From Gp1-AA122 sp035631655 (GTDB lineage Bacteria > Acidobacteriota > Terriglobia > Terriglobales > Acidobacteriaceae), in assembly GCA_035631655.1 (NCBI GenBank), contig DASQIH010000074.1, positions 1-15,285 on the forward strand: a stretch of 15,285 bases of DNA. Reading direction: 5' to 3'. The position numbers and the translations under genes were made by a program. The notes under the pieces are model-generated. The model saw only the letters and a program-made list of their open reading frames with translations. It ran no database searches and was not told where the DNA came from. Shown here piece by piece: positions 1 to 6,350 of the stretch. Positions within the stretch are counted from its first letter, which is position 1, and each line of letters begins with the position of its first letter.

Positions 1-1
1 T

Positions 2-577
2 GCCGTGACTAGCGACGGGGAAATCGTAGACAACCCGCGATGGTTTCGTACGGCCCAGAAGGAATTGCGCCGAAAGCAAAAGCATGTTTCCCGCTGCACG
101 AAGCGCAGCGGCGGGTGGAAACGCGCCTGCCGGGCTGCGGCCCAACTCCATCGGCGGGTGTTTCATCAGCGAAACGATTTTCAGCACAAATTGTCTCGCG
201 AACTTGTGAACCACTACGGCTTCATCGCCGTAGAGGATTTGAATGTGCAAGGCTTGGCGGGGGGGATGCTGGCCCAGTCAGTGCATGATGCCGCGTGGTC
301 AAGCTTCATCGCCAAGCTAGCGTACAAGGCTGAAAGCGCCGGGCGCTGGCTGGTGAAAGTGAATGCCCGTGGGACCTCGCAACCATGCCGGTGTGGTGCG
401 CCTGTGCCTAAGCAACTCCGGGACAGAAAGCACCATTGCTTGGCTTGCGGCTTAAACACAACCCGCGACCATGCCTCGGCATTGGAGATTTTAAGGCGCG
501 GACTGCGCCTGAGGACCGAAACGCCTGCGATAGCGGGCGTGGCCCTTGAAGCCCCTAGCTTTAGCTATGGGGCGTAG
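2..577 (+). CDS. tnpB: TnpB-type RNA-guided nuclease, C-terminal half
   Basis: IS605 OrfB/TnpB proteins are RNA-guided DNA nucleases with a RuvC fold. The reading frame is open from the left edge, so the N-terminus and the first RuvC aspartate lie outside; a GTG at 5 is internal. Counting from that GTG, the second RuvC acidic residue is E77 in IAVEDLNV, a zinc-ribbon follows (C128/C130 and C145/C148), and the last RuvC aspartate is D155 in NTTRDHASALEIL. The first zinc knuckle reads C-R-C rather than the common CxxC. This may be a subfamily variant and does not prove inactivity. The C-terminal tail is encoded by the right-end hairpin, as is usual in these elements. Family assignment is firm; activity is unknown. 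Confidence 0.87.
   Translation, partial: AVTSDGEIVDNPRWFRTAQKELRRKQKHVSRCTKRSGGWKRACRAAAQLHRRVFHQRNDFQHKLSRELVNHYGFIAVEDLNVQGLAGGMLAQSVHDAAWSSFIAKLAYKAESAGRWLVKVNARGTSQPCRCGAPVPKQLRDRKHHCLACGLNTTRDHASALEILRRGLRLRTETPAIAGVALEAPSFSYGA
551..573 (+). ncRNA. Right-end hairpin / predicted 3' end of the TnpB guide-RNA scaffold
   Basis: GCCCCTAGCT (551-560) pairs with AGCTA (563-567) and GGGGC (569-573), with a two-base loop and one bulged T at 568. This is the conserved right-end hairpin type of IS605 elements and overlaps the last tnpB codons. In characterised TnpB systems the omegaRNA is transcribed across this end and its guide is the flanking DNA just beyond it. The hairpin is seen directly. 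The RNA role is inferred from the family. Confidence 0.55.
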
Positions 578-609
578 TCACACAGTCGGACACTTCTTTC
601 ACCCCACCC

Positions 610-857
610 CTTCACCTTGCTGGCTTGCCCGCAGGCGACGGATTTGTGGTGATGGAAAGGCTCAGAAAACCGCGGATCTAGCCTACAGCCCTGTAATCGT
701 GCTGACCTGCCGTGATCCGCAAGCCAACAAGGAGCGGGCCTTACGGGCGGGAGCCAGAGCTTTCTTTCAGAAGCCGGTGGACAACGAGGAACTGTTAGCC
801 GCAATTCGCATGGTGTTAGAAAACCGGGTTCCCCAGACTACACCGACAGCACGATGA
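610..857 (+). pseudogene. Response-regulator receiver domain, 5'-truncated and frameshifted
   Basis: Two frames together give a receiver domain. From about 616 one frame reads LAGLPAGDGFVVMERLRK, the stretch that normally follows the phospho-acceptor aspartate. After the AAAA run at 666-669 the next frame continues TADLAYSPVIVLTCRDPQ and on to FFQKPVDNEELLAAIRMVLEN. The switch threonine (VLTC) and the conserved lysine (QKP) are present. One missing A in the A-run explains the break. The part coding the acidic pocket and phospho-acceptor is absent, and the IS right end sits about 30 bases upstream, so the insertion probably removed or separated it. The open frame after the break ends at 857. 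Confidence 0.75.
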
Positions 858-934
858 TACTGCGAGAGGTTGTAGATATGCTCGCACCGGCTATTTGTAT
901 CTAAGAAATTAGAACGCGTTCATGACGCGGCGCT

Positions 935-940
935 TATAAT
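935..940 (+). promoter_or_regulatory. Possible -10 element for the small gene at 985
   Basis: A perfect TATAAT lies 45 bases before the start of the 985 gene. No convincing TTGACA-like -35 element sits 16-18 bases upstream (GAACGC at best), so the promoter call is weak. Confidence 0.35.
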
Positions 941-984
941 TCGCAAGCGGCATTCCAGAAGATCTAGAGAGGTAACTGACCCAC

Positions 985-1221
985 ATGGCAAACTTATCAA
1001 ACGCGCTCAGCGACTTGCGTAGGGAACGAAATCAGATTGCAGGGCAACTGAAGAAACTTGAGGAAGCTATCGCAGCGGTCGGAAGTTTATTTGGCGGCCG
1101 GGGCCGCAACCTTACTCGCGCGCGACGAAGACTTTCTGCGGCAGCACGCAGGAGAATAGCGCAAGCTCAGAAAGCACGCTGGGCTAAGTGGAAAGCAAAG
1201 CAACAAAGGAAAGCTGCCTAG
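985..1221 (+). CDS. Small coiled-coil/basic protein of unknown function
   Basis: A 78-residue protein. Residues 4-33 form a charged helix with heptad-like leucines (LSDLRRERNQIAGQLKKLEEAI). A Gly/Arg hinge follows (35-46), then a strongly basic helix SAAARRRIAQAQKARWAK. The closing motif with its Arg/Trp pattern recurs, as far as I recall, in short acidobacterial proteins of unknown function. The basic tail suggests nucleic-acid or acidic-partner binding, but no function is established. A purine-rich stretch (AGAGAGG) lies about 9 bases before the ATG. It converges on a minus-strand gene with a similar N-terminal helix, suggesting two members of one family. Confidence 0.7.
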   Translation: MANLSNALSDLRRERNQIAGQLKKLEEAIAAVGSLFGGRGRNLTRARRRLSAAARRRIAQAQKARWAKWKAKQQRKAA

Positions 1222-1236
1222 TCCGTATCCGGGTCA

Positions 1237-1533
1237 TTAATCTGAAGGCAGCTGCCGGCGAGAATCCAGCATTAGGGGCATTCTTGAACGTGCGGCGCGA
1301 GCTGGCTTGGGGAATAAGATGATCTCTGCTCGTGTGCCTTGGTTCGAGGTTGACAGAGCCGTCTTCTTCTTTCTCTTCTTCGACAACGAGCGCGCCGCAA
1401 GTTCCTCGATCTGTCGGGCGAGCATTTTCTGGCGTGCTCTCTGTTGCGGCTGAAGCTTTTCGAGCGCAGCAATGGCACGACGGAGATTCCTTTGTTCTTT
1501 TCTTAGTTCGGCCAGAATGCTCTGAATATCCAA
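1237..1533 (-). CDS. Small coiled-coil/basic protein, related in style to the 985 gene
   Basis: The core ILAELRKEQRNLRRAIAALEKL matches the pattern of the neighbour's LSDLRRERNQIAGQLKKLEEAI. It is followed by QIEELAARSLSKKRKKK and an Arg-rich tail. I prefer the TTG start at 1533-1531, giving 98 residues, because GGGAGCAGG lies just upstream and the protein would begin at the helix (MDIQSILAEL). An ATG-ATG pair at 1572-1567 would add 13 residues but has no Shine-Dalgarno sequence. Function is unknown. It converges with the 985 gene, with 15 bases between their stops. Confidence 0.6.
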   Translation of the reverse strand: MDIQSILAELRKEQRNLRRAIAALEKLQPQQRARQKMLARQIEELAARSLSKKRKKKTALSTSNQGTRAEIILFPKPARAARSRMPLMLDSRRQLPSD

Positions 1534-1599
1534 GAGCCTGCTCCCAGTGAATCTAGCCTTTCCTACCATCATTAACGTGGGTTGGGGCAGGTTTTAGTC

Positions 1600-1623
1600 T
1601 TTTGTTCCATTTTCAGAACAAAA
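1600..1623. promoter_or_regulatory. Perfect inverted repeat upstream of the sugar kinase, operator candidate
   Basis: TTTTGTTC (1600-1607) and GAACAAAA (1616-1623) form an 8-bp perfect inverted repeat with an 8-base spacer, in the gap between the minus-strand small gene and the kinase. It has the size of a repressor half-site pair and lies 56 bases before the kinase GTG. No regulator gene is in the window, so the binding protein is unknown. Confidence 0.35.
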
Positions 1624-1678
1624 CCCGTAGAGTTCTGCAACGGGAGCGGCATTGGTCCAGGCATAGCCGACAGTTTCA

Positions 1679-2590
1679 GTGAATATAATCAGCATCGGAG
1701 AAGTTCTCTGGGATGTGGTGGGCGGCGCAGAGCATTTGGGGGGAGCGCCGTTTAATTTTGCGGCCCATCTGGCAGCTCTGGGCCATAAGGTTCTCTTTAT
1801 CAGTGCGCTGGGGAGGGACCAGCGCGGCGAACGGGTTTTGGAGCGCATGGCGAAAATGGGGCTCTCGACGCGCTACGTGCGCTGCCTTGAGCAACACCCC
1901 ACTGGAACCGTGACCGTCACCCTTGATACGTCTGGCCAGCCTCACTTCGTGGTCCATCGGCCAGCCGCGTACGATTTTCTGGACCTCAGCGAATCGGAAT
2001 TGCGTGAACTTGCGTTCCGCTCGCCGGACTGGATCTATTTTGGGACCTTGCTGCAAGTTAGCCCTGAGGCAAGACGATTGACGACCAGACTTCTCGACTC
2101 GAATCCTGGAGCACGAAGATTTTACGATGTGAATCTCCGCGCTGATTGTTATGACGCCTCGCTGGTGCGGGACCTGATGTCGCAAGCTACTATAGTCAAA
2201 CTCAACGAACACGAGGTGACCGAAATCAGGCGGTTGATGGGTGAACCACGGGACTCTCTCGAGGAATTTTGTCGGTCATACTCCCGATCTTTTGGGTGGG
2301 AGGCGGTGTGTGTCACCTGCGGGGCGGAGGGTTGCGTGTTGCTGATGGGTGACGAGTATGTGACGGCCAAGGGCTATCCGGTGAAAGTGGTCGACACGGT
2401 GGGGGCGGGCGATGCTTTCGCTGCTGCCTTTGTTCATGGCTTGGGTGCGGGATGGCCGGCCATGGAAATTGCGGATTTCGCCAACCGCGTGGGGGCGATC
2501 GTGGCCAGCCGGCCGGGCGCGATTCCGAAGTGGTCCCTGGAGGAAGGGCTCGCGCTGCAGCGTCCCGTCGAGGTCGGGGAGCAGGAATGA
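1679..2590 (+). CDS. PfkB-family sugar kinase, probably fructokinase
   Basis: Phosphorylates a sugar with ATP in the cytoplasm, and a fructokinase-type role is likely. At 303 residues it has the usual ribokinase-fold length. Seen in order: N-terminal GEVLWDVV, the first PfkB signature GGAPFNFAAHLAALG (21-35), FYDVNLR (148-154), the NxxE motif in KLNEHE (N176, E179) and the second signature DTVGAGDAFAAAF (239-251) with catalytic base D245. The start is GTG at 1679; an in-frame TAG lies just upstream (1664-1666), so no longer start exists. The Shine-Dalgarno sequence is weak. The stop overlaps the ATG of the downstream sugar porter (ATGA), which argues for translational coupling and a shared substrate. 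The exact sugar cannot be read from the sequence. Confidence 0.88.
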   Translation: MNIISIGEVLWDVVGGAEHLGGAPFNFAAHLAALGHKVLFISALGRDQRGERVLERMAKMGLSTRYVRCLEQHPTGTVTVTLDTSGQPHFVVHRPAAYDFLDLSESELRELAFRSPDWIYFGTLLQVSPEARRLTTRLLDSNPGARRFYDVNLRADCYDASLVRDLMSQATIVKLNEHEVTEIRRLMGEPRDSLEEFCRSYSRSFGWEAVCVTCGAEGCVLLMGDEYVTAKGYPVKVVDTVGAGDAFAAAFVHGLGAGWPAMEIADFANRVGAIVASRPGAIPKWSLEEGLALQRPVEVGEQE

Positions 2591-3915
2591 AGCTGAGCGC
2601 GACATTGGTAAAGAGCACAGTGGTGGCGGCTTTGGGCGGTCTTTTGTTTGGATTCGATACCGCCGTGATTTCTGGCACCACGGCGGCTCTTACCCAGACT
2701 TACCAACTCTCGCCCGCTCTGCTGGGCGTGACGGTGGCCAGCGCTCTGTGGGGCACGATTCTGGGTGCGATGCTGGCGGGATTTCCGGGCGAGCGCTATG
2801 GCCGGCGCGACAGCTTGCGGGGGATGGCGGTGCTGTACGTAATTTCGGCGGCTGGCTGCGCCCTCGCATGGAATTGGTACTCGCTGGTGGTGTTCAGGCT
2901 TATCGGTGGATTGGGGATTGGCGGGTCGTCGGTGCTGGGGCCGATGTACATCGCGGAGATCGCGCCGGCAAGACTGCGGGGACGGCTGGTCGGCTTCTTT
3001 CAGTTCAATGTGGTTTTCGGGATTCTGCTGGCTTACTTTTCCAATTACTGCATCACCCTTGCCCATCTGGGAGCATGGGAATGGCGCACGGAACTTGGCG
3101 TTGCAGCCATTCCGGCTGCATTGTTCTTCCTAATGTTATTTTCGATCCCAAGGAGCCCGCGCTGGCTGGTCAAGAAAGGGCGGTTGGACGAAGCGCGCTC
3201 CGTGCTGGAACAGACTGGAGAGACGAATCCGCAGCAGGAATTGCAGGAAATTGTTGAGTCGATCGAACTCGAGCGCCGGCAGACTGCCGAAAAACTCTTT
3301 TCCAAAAAACATGGGTTGCCAATTTTTCTGGCCGTCAGTATCGGCATGTTTAATCAACTCTCCGGCATCAATGCGATTCTGTATTACCTGAACGACATTT
3401 TTGCGCACGCCGGTTTCAGCAAAGTGTCGGGTAATCTTCAAGCGGTAGCTGTGGGAGCGACGAATCTCTTATTCACGATCATTGCCATGTCGGTCATCGA
3501 CCGTCTGGGTCGTAAGACCTTGCTGCTTGTGGGATCGGTCGGCACTGCGGCGTGTCTGGCGGGAGTCTCGATGATCTTCTTTACTGGCCGGCACGAGAAT
3601 TTTCTGGTCTGGCTGCTGATCGGCTACATCGCATTCTTCGCATTCTCCCAGGGGGCGGTGATCTGGGTTTATCTGGCCGAGGTGTTTCCTAATAGTGTGC
3701 GGGCCAAAGGACAAAGCCTGGGAAGTTTCTCGCATTGGTTTATGAACGCGCTGATCTCGGGAACGTTCCCCCTTATGGCCGCCTCTTCCGGCGCTTACCC
3801 GTTCGTCTTCTTCTCGCTGATGATGGTGCTGCAATTCTTCGTGGTCCTGTTCGTCTATCCGGAGACTAAAGGCATCACCCTGGAAGCTATGCAAAAGAAG
3901 ATGGGAATTGCCTGA
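2587..3915 (+). CDS. MFS sugar porter, 12 transmembrane segments
   Basis: A 442-residue inner-membrane permease of the major facilitator sugar-porter family (XylE/GalP/GLUT type). Visible signatures: GFDTAVISG (22-30), the loop GERYGRRDSL (68-77), RLIGGLGIGGSS with PMYIAEIAPARLRGRL (104-134), PRSPRWLV (188-195), NQLSGINAILYY (256-267), DRLGRK (305-310) and PETKG (425-429). The sugar-contact QQLSGIN motif has Asn at the first position (N256), so specificity may be shifted. GGGGAGCAGG gives a good ribosome binding site, and the ATG overlaps the kinase stop by 4 bases. Uptake followed by phosphorylation is the obvious joint role. No terminator is seen before the convergent folD, only 8 bases away. 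Confidence 0.92.
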   Translation: MKLSATLVKSTVVAALGGLLFGFDTAVISGTTAALTQTYQLSPALLGVTVASALWGTILGAMLAGFPGERYGRRDSLRGMAVLYVISAAGCALAWNWYSLVVFRLIGGLGIGGSSVLGPMYIAEIAPARLRGRLVGFFQFNVVFGILLAYFSNYCITLAHLGAWEWRTELGVAAIPAALFFLMLFSIPRSPRWLVKKGRLDEARSVLEQTGETNPQQELQEIVESIELERRQTAEKLFSKKHGLPIFLAVSIGMFNQLSGINAILYYLNDIFAHAGFSKVSGNLQAVAVGATNLLFTIIAMSVIDRLGRKTLLLVGSVGTAACLAGVSMIFFTGRHENFLVWLLIGYIAFFAFSQGAVIWVYLAEVFPNSVRAKGQSLGSFSHWFMNALISGTFPLMAASSGAYPFVFFSLMMVLQFFVVLFVYPETKGITLEAMQKKMGIA

Positions 3916-3923
3916 AGTGCAGA

Positions 3924-4850
3924 CTAGAAAGTGTATCCCGGCTTTCGGATGCCCACCGAGAACTGCGCCGCCCTGACGACGTTTTCTGTCAAAGCAGCCA
4001 CGGTCACGGGGCCCACGCCTTTTGGGACTGGAGTAATGTGGGAAGCTACGGGCTCAACGCTGGCGAAGTCAACGTCTCCGTGCAAACGCCCGTCCGCTCC
4101 TACCCTGGTACCCACATCAATGACGACGGCGCCACGCTTCACGATGTCGCCGGTCAACTGGTAGCGCTCACTGCCGACGGAGGTCACAATGATGTCGGCT
4201 TCGCGCATGAACGCATCGTGGTCCTCCTTGCGAGTGTAGCGGTGACACCAGATCGCGGTGGCGTTGCACATGCGCCCGCCCAGCATGTGGTGTACGGGTT
4301 TGGCGGTGATGTCGTTCCGGCCGACCACGACGGCCTTCCGCCCTTCGGTTTCGATGTGGTAGTAAGCCAGCATCCGGCGAATCGCGACGGCGGTGGCGGG
4401 CAGGAAGCGCAGGCGGTTTTGCTGAGCGCGGTATAGCCCGGCAATGCAGTAGCGCGACACACCGTCCACATCTTTCTCCGCCGCAATGGCATCGAAGATG
4501 TCGAATTTATCCAGGGCAGTCTCGTCGGAGGGTTCTTCGATGTGGCGCGGCAGGGGCAGCTGCACCAGGATGCCGTGCACGCTTTTGTCGCTGCCGAGGC
4601 GGCAAACGTAGTCCCGGAGTTCGCGGGCGGTGACGTCATCATTGAAGGAATGGAGTTCGGCGCGCATGCCGAGCCGCTGGGACGTGTCGAGTTTCCTCTT
4701 CACATATCGCTGGGACGCTGGACTCGTGCCTACCAGGATCACGTCCAGCCGGGGAACCAGGTTGTGCGACTTGCGCAGGGAATCGACCTCAACCTGAACT
4801 TTGCTCTCGATTTCCTCGGCCACCGGCTGGCCATACATGATCTCTGCCAT
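3924..4850 (-). CDS. folD: Divergent FolD: methylene-THF dehydrogenase / methenyl-THF cyclohydrolase
   Basis: FolD interconverts 5,10-methylene-, methenyl- and 10-formyl-tetrahydrofolate with NADP. The 308 residues align end to end with the family. They include YVKRK with the catalytic lysine (K53), HGILVQLPLP (92-101, Q97), KDVDG (126-130), the nucleotide-binding VVVGRNDITAKP (174-185), GAVVIDVG (240-247) and ITPVPKGVGPVTVA (272-285). Several near-invariant spots differ: DVDGFHP is DVDGVSR, PCTPxG is PATAVA, and GxSxxVGxP is GRNDITAKP. Two short insertions lie around 103-125 and 139-149. It could be a specialised or altered-cofactor paralogue. The start is ATG at 4850; an internal ATG at residue 5 is an alternative. 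Confidence 0.85.
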   Translation of the reverse strand: MAEIMYGQPVAEEIESKVQVEVDSLRKSHNLVPRLDVILVGTSPASQRYVKRKLDTSQRLGMRAELHSFNDDVTARELRDYVCRLGSDKSVHGILVQLPLPRHIEEPSDETALDKFDIFDAIAAEKDVDGVSRYCIAGLYRAQQNRLRFLPATAVAIRRMLAYYHIETEGRKAVVVGRNDITAKPVHHMLGGRMCNATAIWCHRYTRKEDHDAFMREADIIVTSVGSERYQLTGDIVKRGAVVIDVGTRVGADGRLHGDVDFASVEPVASHITPVPKGVGPVTVAALTENVVRAAQFSVGIRKPGYTF

Positions 4851-4943
4851 AGGTGGAATATAAATGACCGTGAGCTAAAAAGGGCAGTGCAGATCAACTT
4901 GCGAAAGCCCTTATGCCGCGTCTCTGTCTGTCAGGGCACCTCT

Positions 4944-4955
4944 GCGGACGTCCGC
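4944..4955. promoter_or_regulatory. 12-bp perfect palindrome between divergent genes
   Basis: GCGGACGTCCGC is a perfect 12-bp palindrome, 33 bases before the stress-type gene and 93 bases before folD on the other strand. The position suits an operator. No regulator is identified. Confidence 0.3.
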
Positions 4956-4988
4956 GCATCTCATGTTTGGCACATTCAGGAGAGACGC

Positions 4989-5558
4989 ATGCATACCGCA
5001 GTCGGGATCTTTGGTTCGCGGGCAGCCGCCGAGCAGGCGGTCAGGAAGCTTCTGGAGAACAGAATCCCAGAGCAATCCATCATCTTCTTAACCGCCGACC
5101 AGTCCGAAACGAAAATTGCATCCCTACGAACCACGGATGCGGAGCCTGAAGGAATGGGCAAGGCCATGGGCGCCTACCTGGGTGGTGTGATGGGCGCTAG
5201 CGCCGGCTTGTCGTTGGGCAGCGCAATAGCCAGCCTGTTCGTTCCCGGCGTAGGCCCGATCCCGGCCGCCGGCATGGGAGCCGCAGCTGCGATCGGGTTA
5301 GGCGGCGCCACGGCAGGAGCCAGCATTGGGCATGCCTCGGAGGACACCATGGACGAAGGCATTCCTAAAGACGACGTCATCTTTTACCGTCACCTGCTCA
5401 AGCAGGGCCGCTCCATCGTGCTGGTGAATTGCCATTCCGAAGATCAAGTTGCGCCCGCGCGTGCCCTGCTGGACCAGACTGGTTCGGAAGACGTAGACAC
5501 GGCCCGAAAGCAATGGCAGGAACCGCAGTTTGACGCCGGCTCGCAGCGCGCAGCGTGA
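4989..5558 (+). CDS. General-stress-type protein with glycine-zipper membrane segment
   Basis: A 189-residue protein. Residues 1-35 (AVGIFGSRAAAEQAVRKLLENRIPEQSIIFLT) match the pattern of the YflT/general-stress 17M-like domain. Residues 56-115 are rich in Gly and Ala (GAYLGGVMGASAGLSLGSAIASLF ... GAAAAIGLGGATAGASIG), a glycine-zipper region likely to sit in or on the membrane. The C-terminal part (GIPKDDVIFYRHLLKQGRSIVLVNCHSEDQ) resembles the second half of such domains. The start is ATG 4989 with AGGAGAG five bases upstream; the longer open frame to the left is antisense to folD. It is likely stress-related, but its biochemical role is unknown. Confidence 0.75.
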   Translation: MHTAVGIFGSRAAAEQAVRKLLENRIPEQSIIFLTADQSETKIASLRTTDAEPEGMGKAMGAYLGGVMGASAGLSLGSAIASLFVPGVGPIPAAGMGAAAAIGLGGATAGASIGHASEDTMDEGIPKDDVIFYRHLLKQGRSIVLVNCHSEDQVAPARALLDQTGSEDVDTARKQWQEPQFDAGSQRAA

Positions 5559-5706
5559 TGAGGTCAACGCGGGCTGTCCAGATACGCCCTCCCTCGGTGT
5601 TACCTGGAATCAAAGATTTAGAGACGAATCTCGGCAACCCTGTAAATCCTGCCGGGTGCACCATCCGTGCGCAGCAAGGGTGGGAATGTCATCTATGTCA
5701 TCGCGT
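5559..5706. other. Spacer between convergent genes, no gene seen
   Basis: It contains GCAGCAAGGGTGGGAATG (5671-5688), which recurs nearly exactly at 6131-6147 beyond the following minus-strand gene. No terminator with a T-run is seen. Confidence 0.4.
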
Positions 5707-6096
5707 TCATCTTCGTGCCACGGCAACTGGTATTACCGCGAACACCGCCAGCATGATGTAGTACACCGTTCCCGACACAGGGTCTCGCGTGGCAACGTAC
5801 TCGCGGATGGATACGCCCCGCACCCATAGCACGAAGGAAAATTCCGCAAGCAATAAAAAGGCGAGCGCGACCCCGCCCATAGCGAGTCGCAAAGACGCTT
5901 CGGGCGGCACAGCCATCCGGCGAACTGTCCACCGGGCAGCCACGATCGAGAACACCAGCATGATGGGCGTCTCCATCAGTTCAGCCGTTCTCATCCCGAA
6001 ATGCGGAACAACCCACAGCACGCGAATGGTTCCCAGCACGAACCCCGCTCCGAACACCAGGCCGAAATAGATCGCGCCGGCTTTCACAAGACGCAT
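5707..6096 (-). CDS. Small integral membrane protein, four predicted transmembrane segments
   Basis: A 129-residue protein with hydrophobic segments at about 5-22, 43-54, 71-92 and 110-126. Conserved-looking loops are RVLWVVPHFGMRTAELMETP and WVRGVSIREYVATRDPVSGTVYY. It resembles a widespread uncharacterised small membrane protein family, with no known activity. I chose the ATG at 6096 because AAGGAA precedes it by five bases on this strand and the protein then opens directly into the first membrane segment. The frame stays open to 6333, but that part looks non-coding. It converges with the stress-type gene. Confidence 0.75.
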   Translation of the reverse strand: MRLVKAGAIYFGLVFGAGFVLGTIRVLWVVPHFGMRTAELMETPIMLVFSIVAARWTVRRMAVPPEASLRLAMGGVALAFLLLAEFSFVLWVRGVSIREYVATRDPVSGTVYYIMLAVFAVIPVAVARR

Positions 6097-6350
6097 AAAA
6101 GTTCCTTGGTCGCGGTACCTAATCCCTTGTGCAGCAAGGGGGGAATGGCAGGTGACATTATCAGTTACCTGTTGGTACTGCGGGGCAACATAGTAGTTGA
6201 TCTCTCCACCCTGGTCGCTATCATTGGACATATCGGAAAACCGCTGTTTCGCTAAGGTCCTGAATACTTGGTAGCAGGATATTTGTGGTGAGGGGCGGGC
6301 TGGCGTTGCGCCTTCCCAGCACATTGATTTCATCGGACTAGGAGGTCCCC
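6097..6350. other. Divergent intergenic region with a small hairpin
   Basis: It carries the hairpin CCCTTG (6124-6129) / CAAGGG (6135-6140) with a five-base loop, 28 bases before the minus-strand membrane-protein start, as a possible operator or leader structure. GCAGCAAGGGGGGAATG here matches the copy at 5671-5688. No clear promoter hexamers were found. Confidence 0.35.

Larger units (their letters stand above)
1..582 (+). mobile_element. IS200/IS605-family element, right part
   Basis: The left edge cuts the element, so only the 3' half of tnpB and the right end are present. The right boundary is placed just after the hairpin at 551-573 and the GTAGTCAC that follows it, the usual layout of an IS605-type right end where tnpB runs into the terminal hairpin. 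No tnpA is visible. Whether the element is complete cannot be told from this window. The exact right boundary is an estimate, good to a few bases. Confidence 0.7.

Noticed and set aside
2412..3257. Long plus and minus open frames over the kinase-porter genes
   Set aside because: Their translations lack motifs, while the kinase and porter frames carry full family signatures.
4542..4988. Plus-strand extension of the stress-type protein
   Set aside because: It is antisense to folD and the good ribosome binding site is at 4978, so translation starts at 4989.
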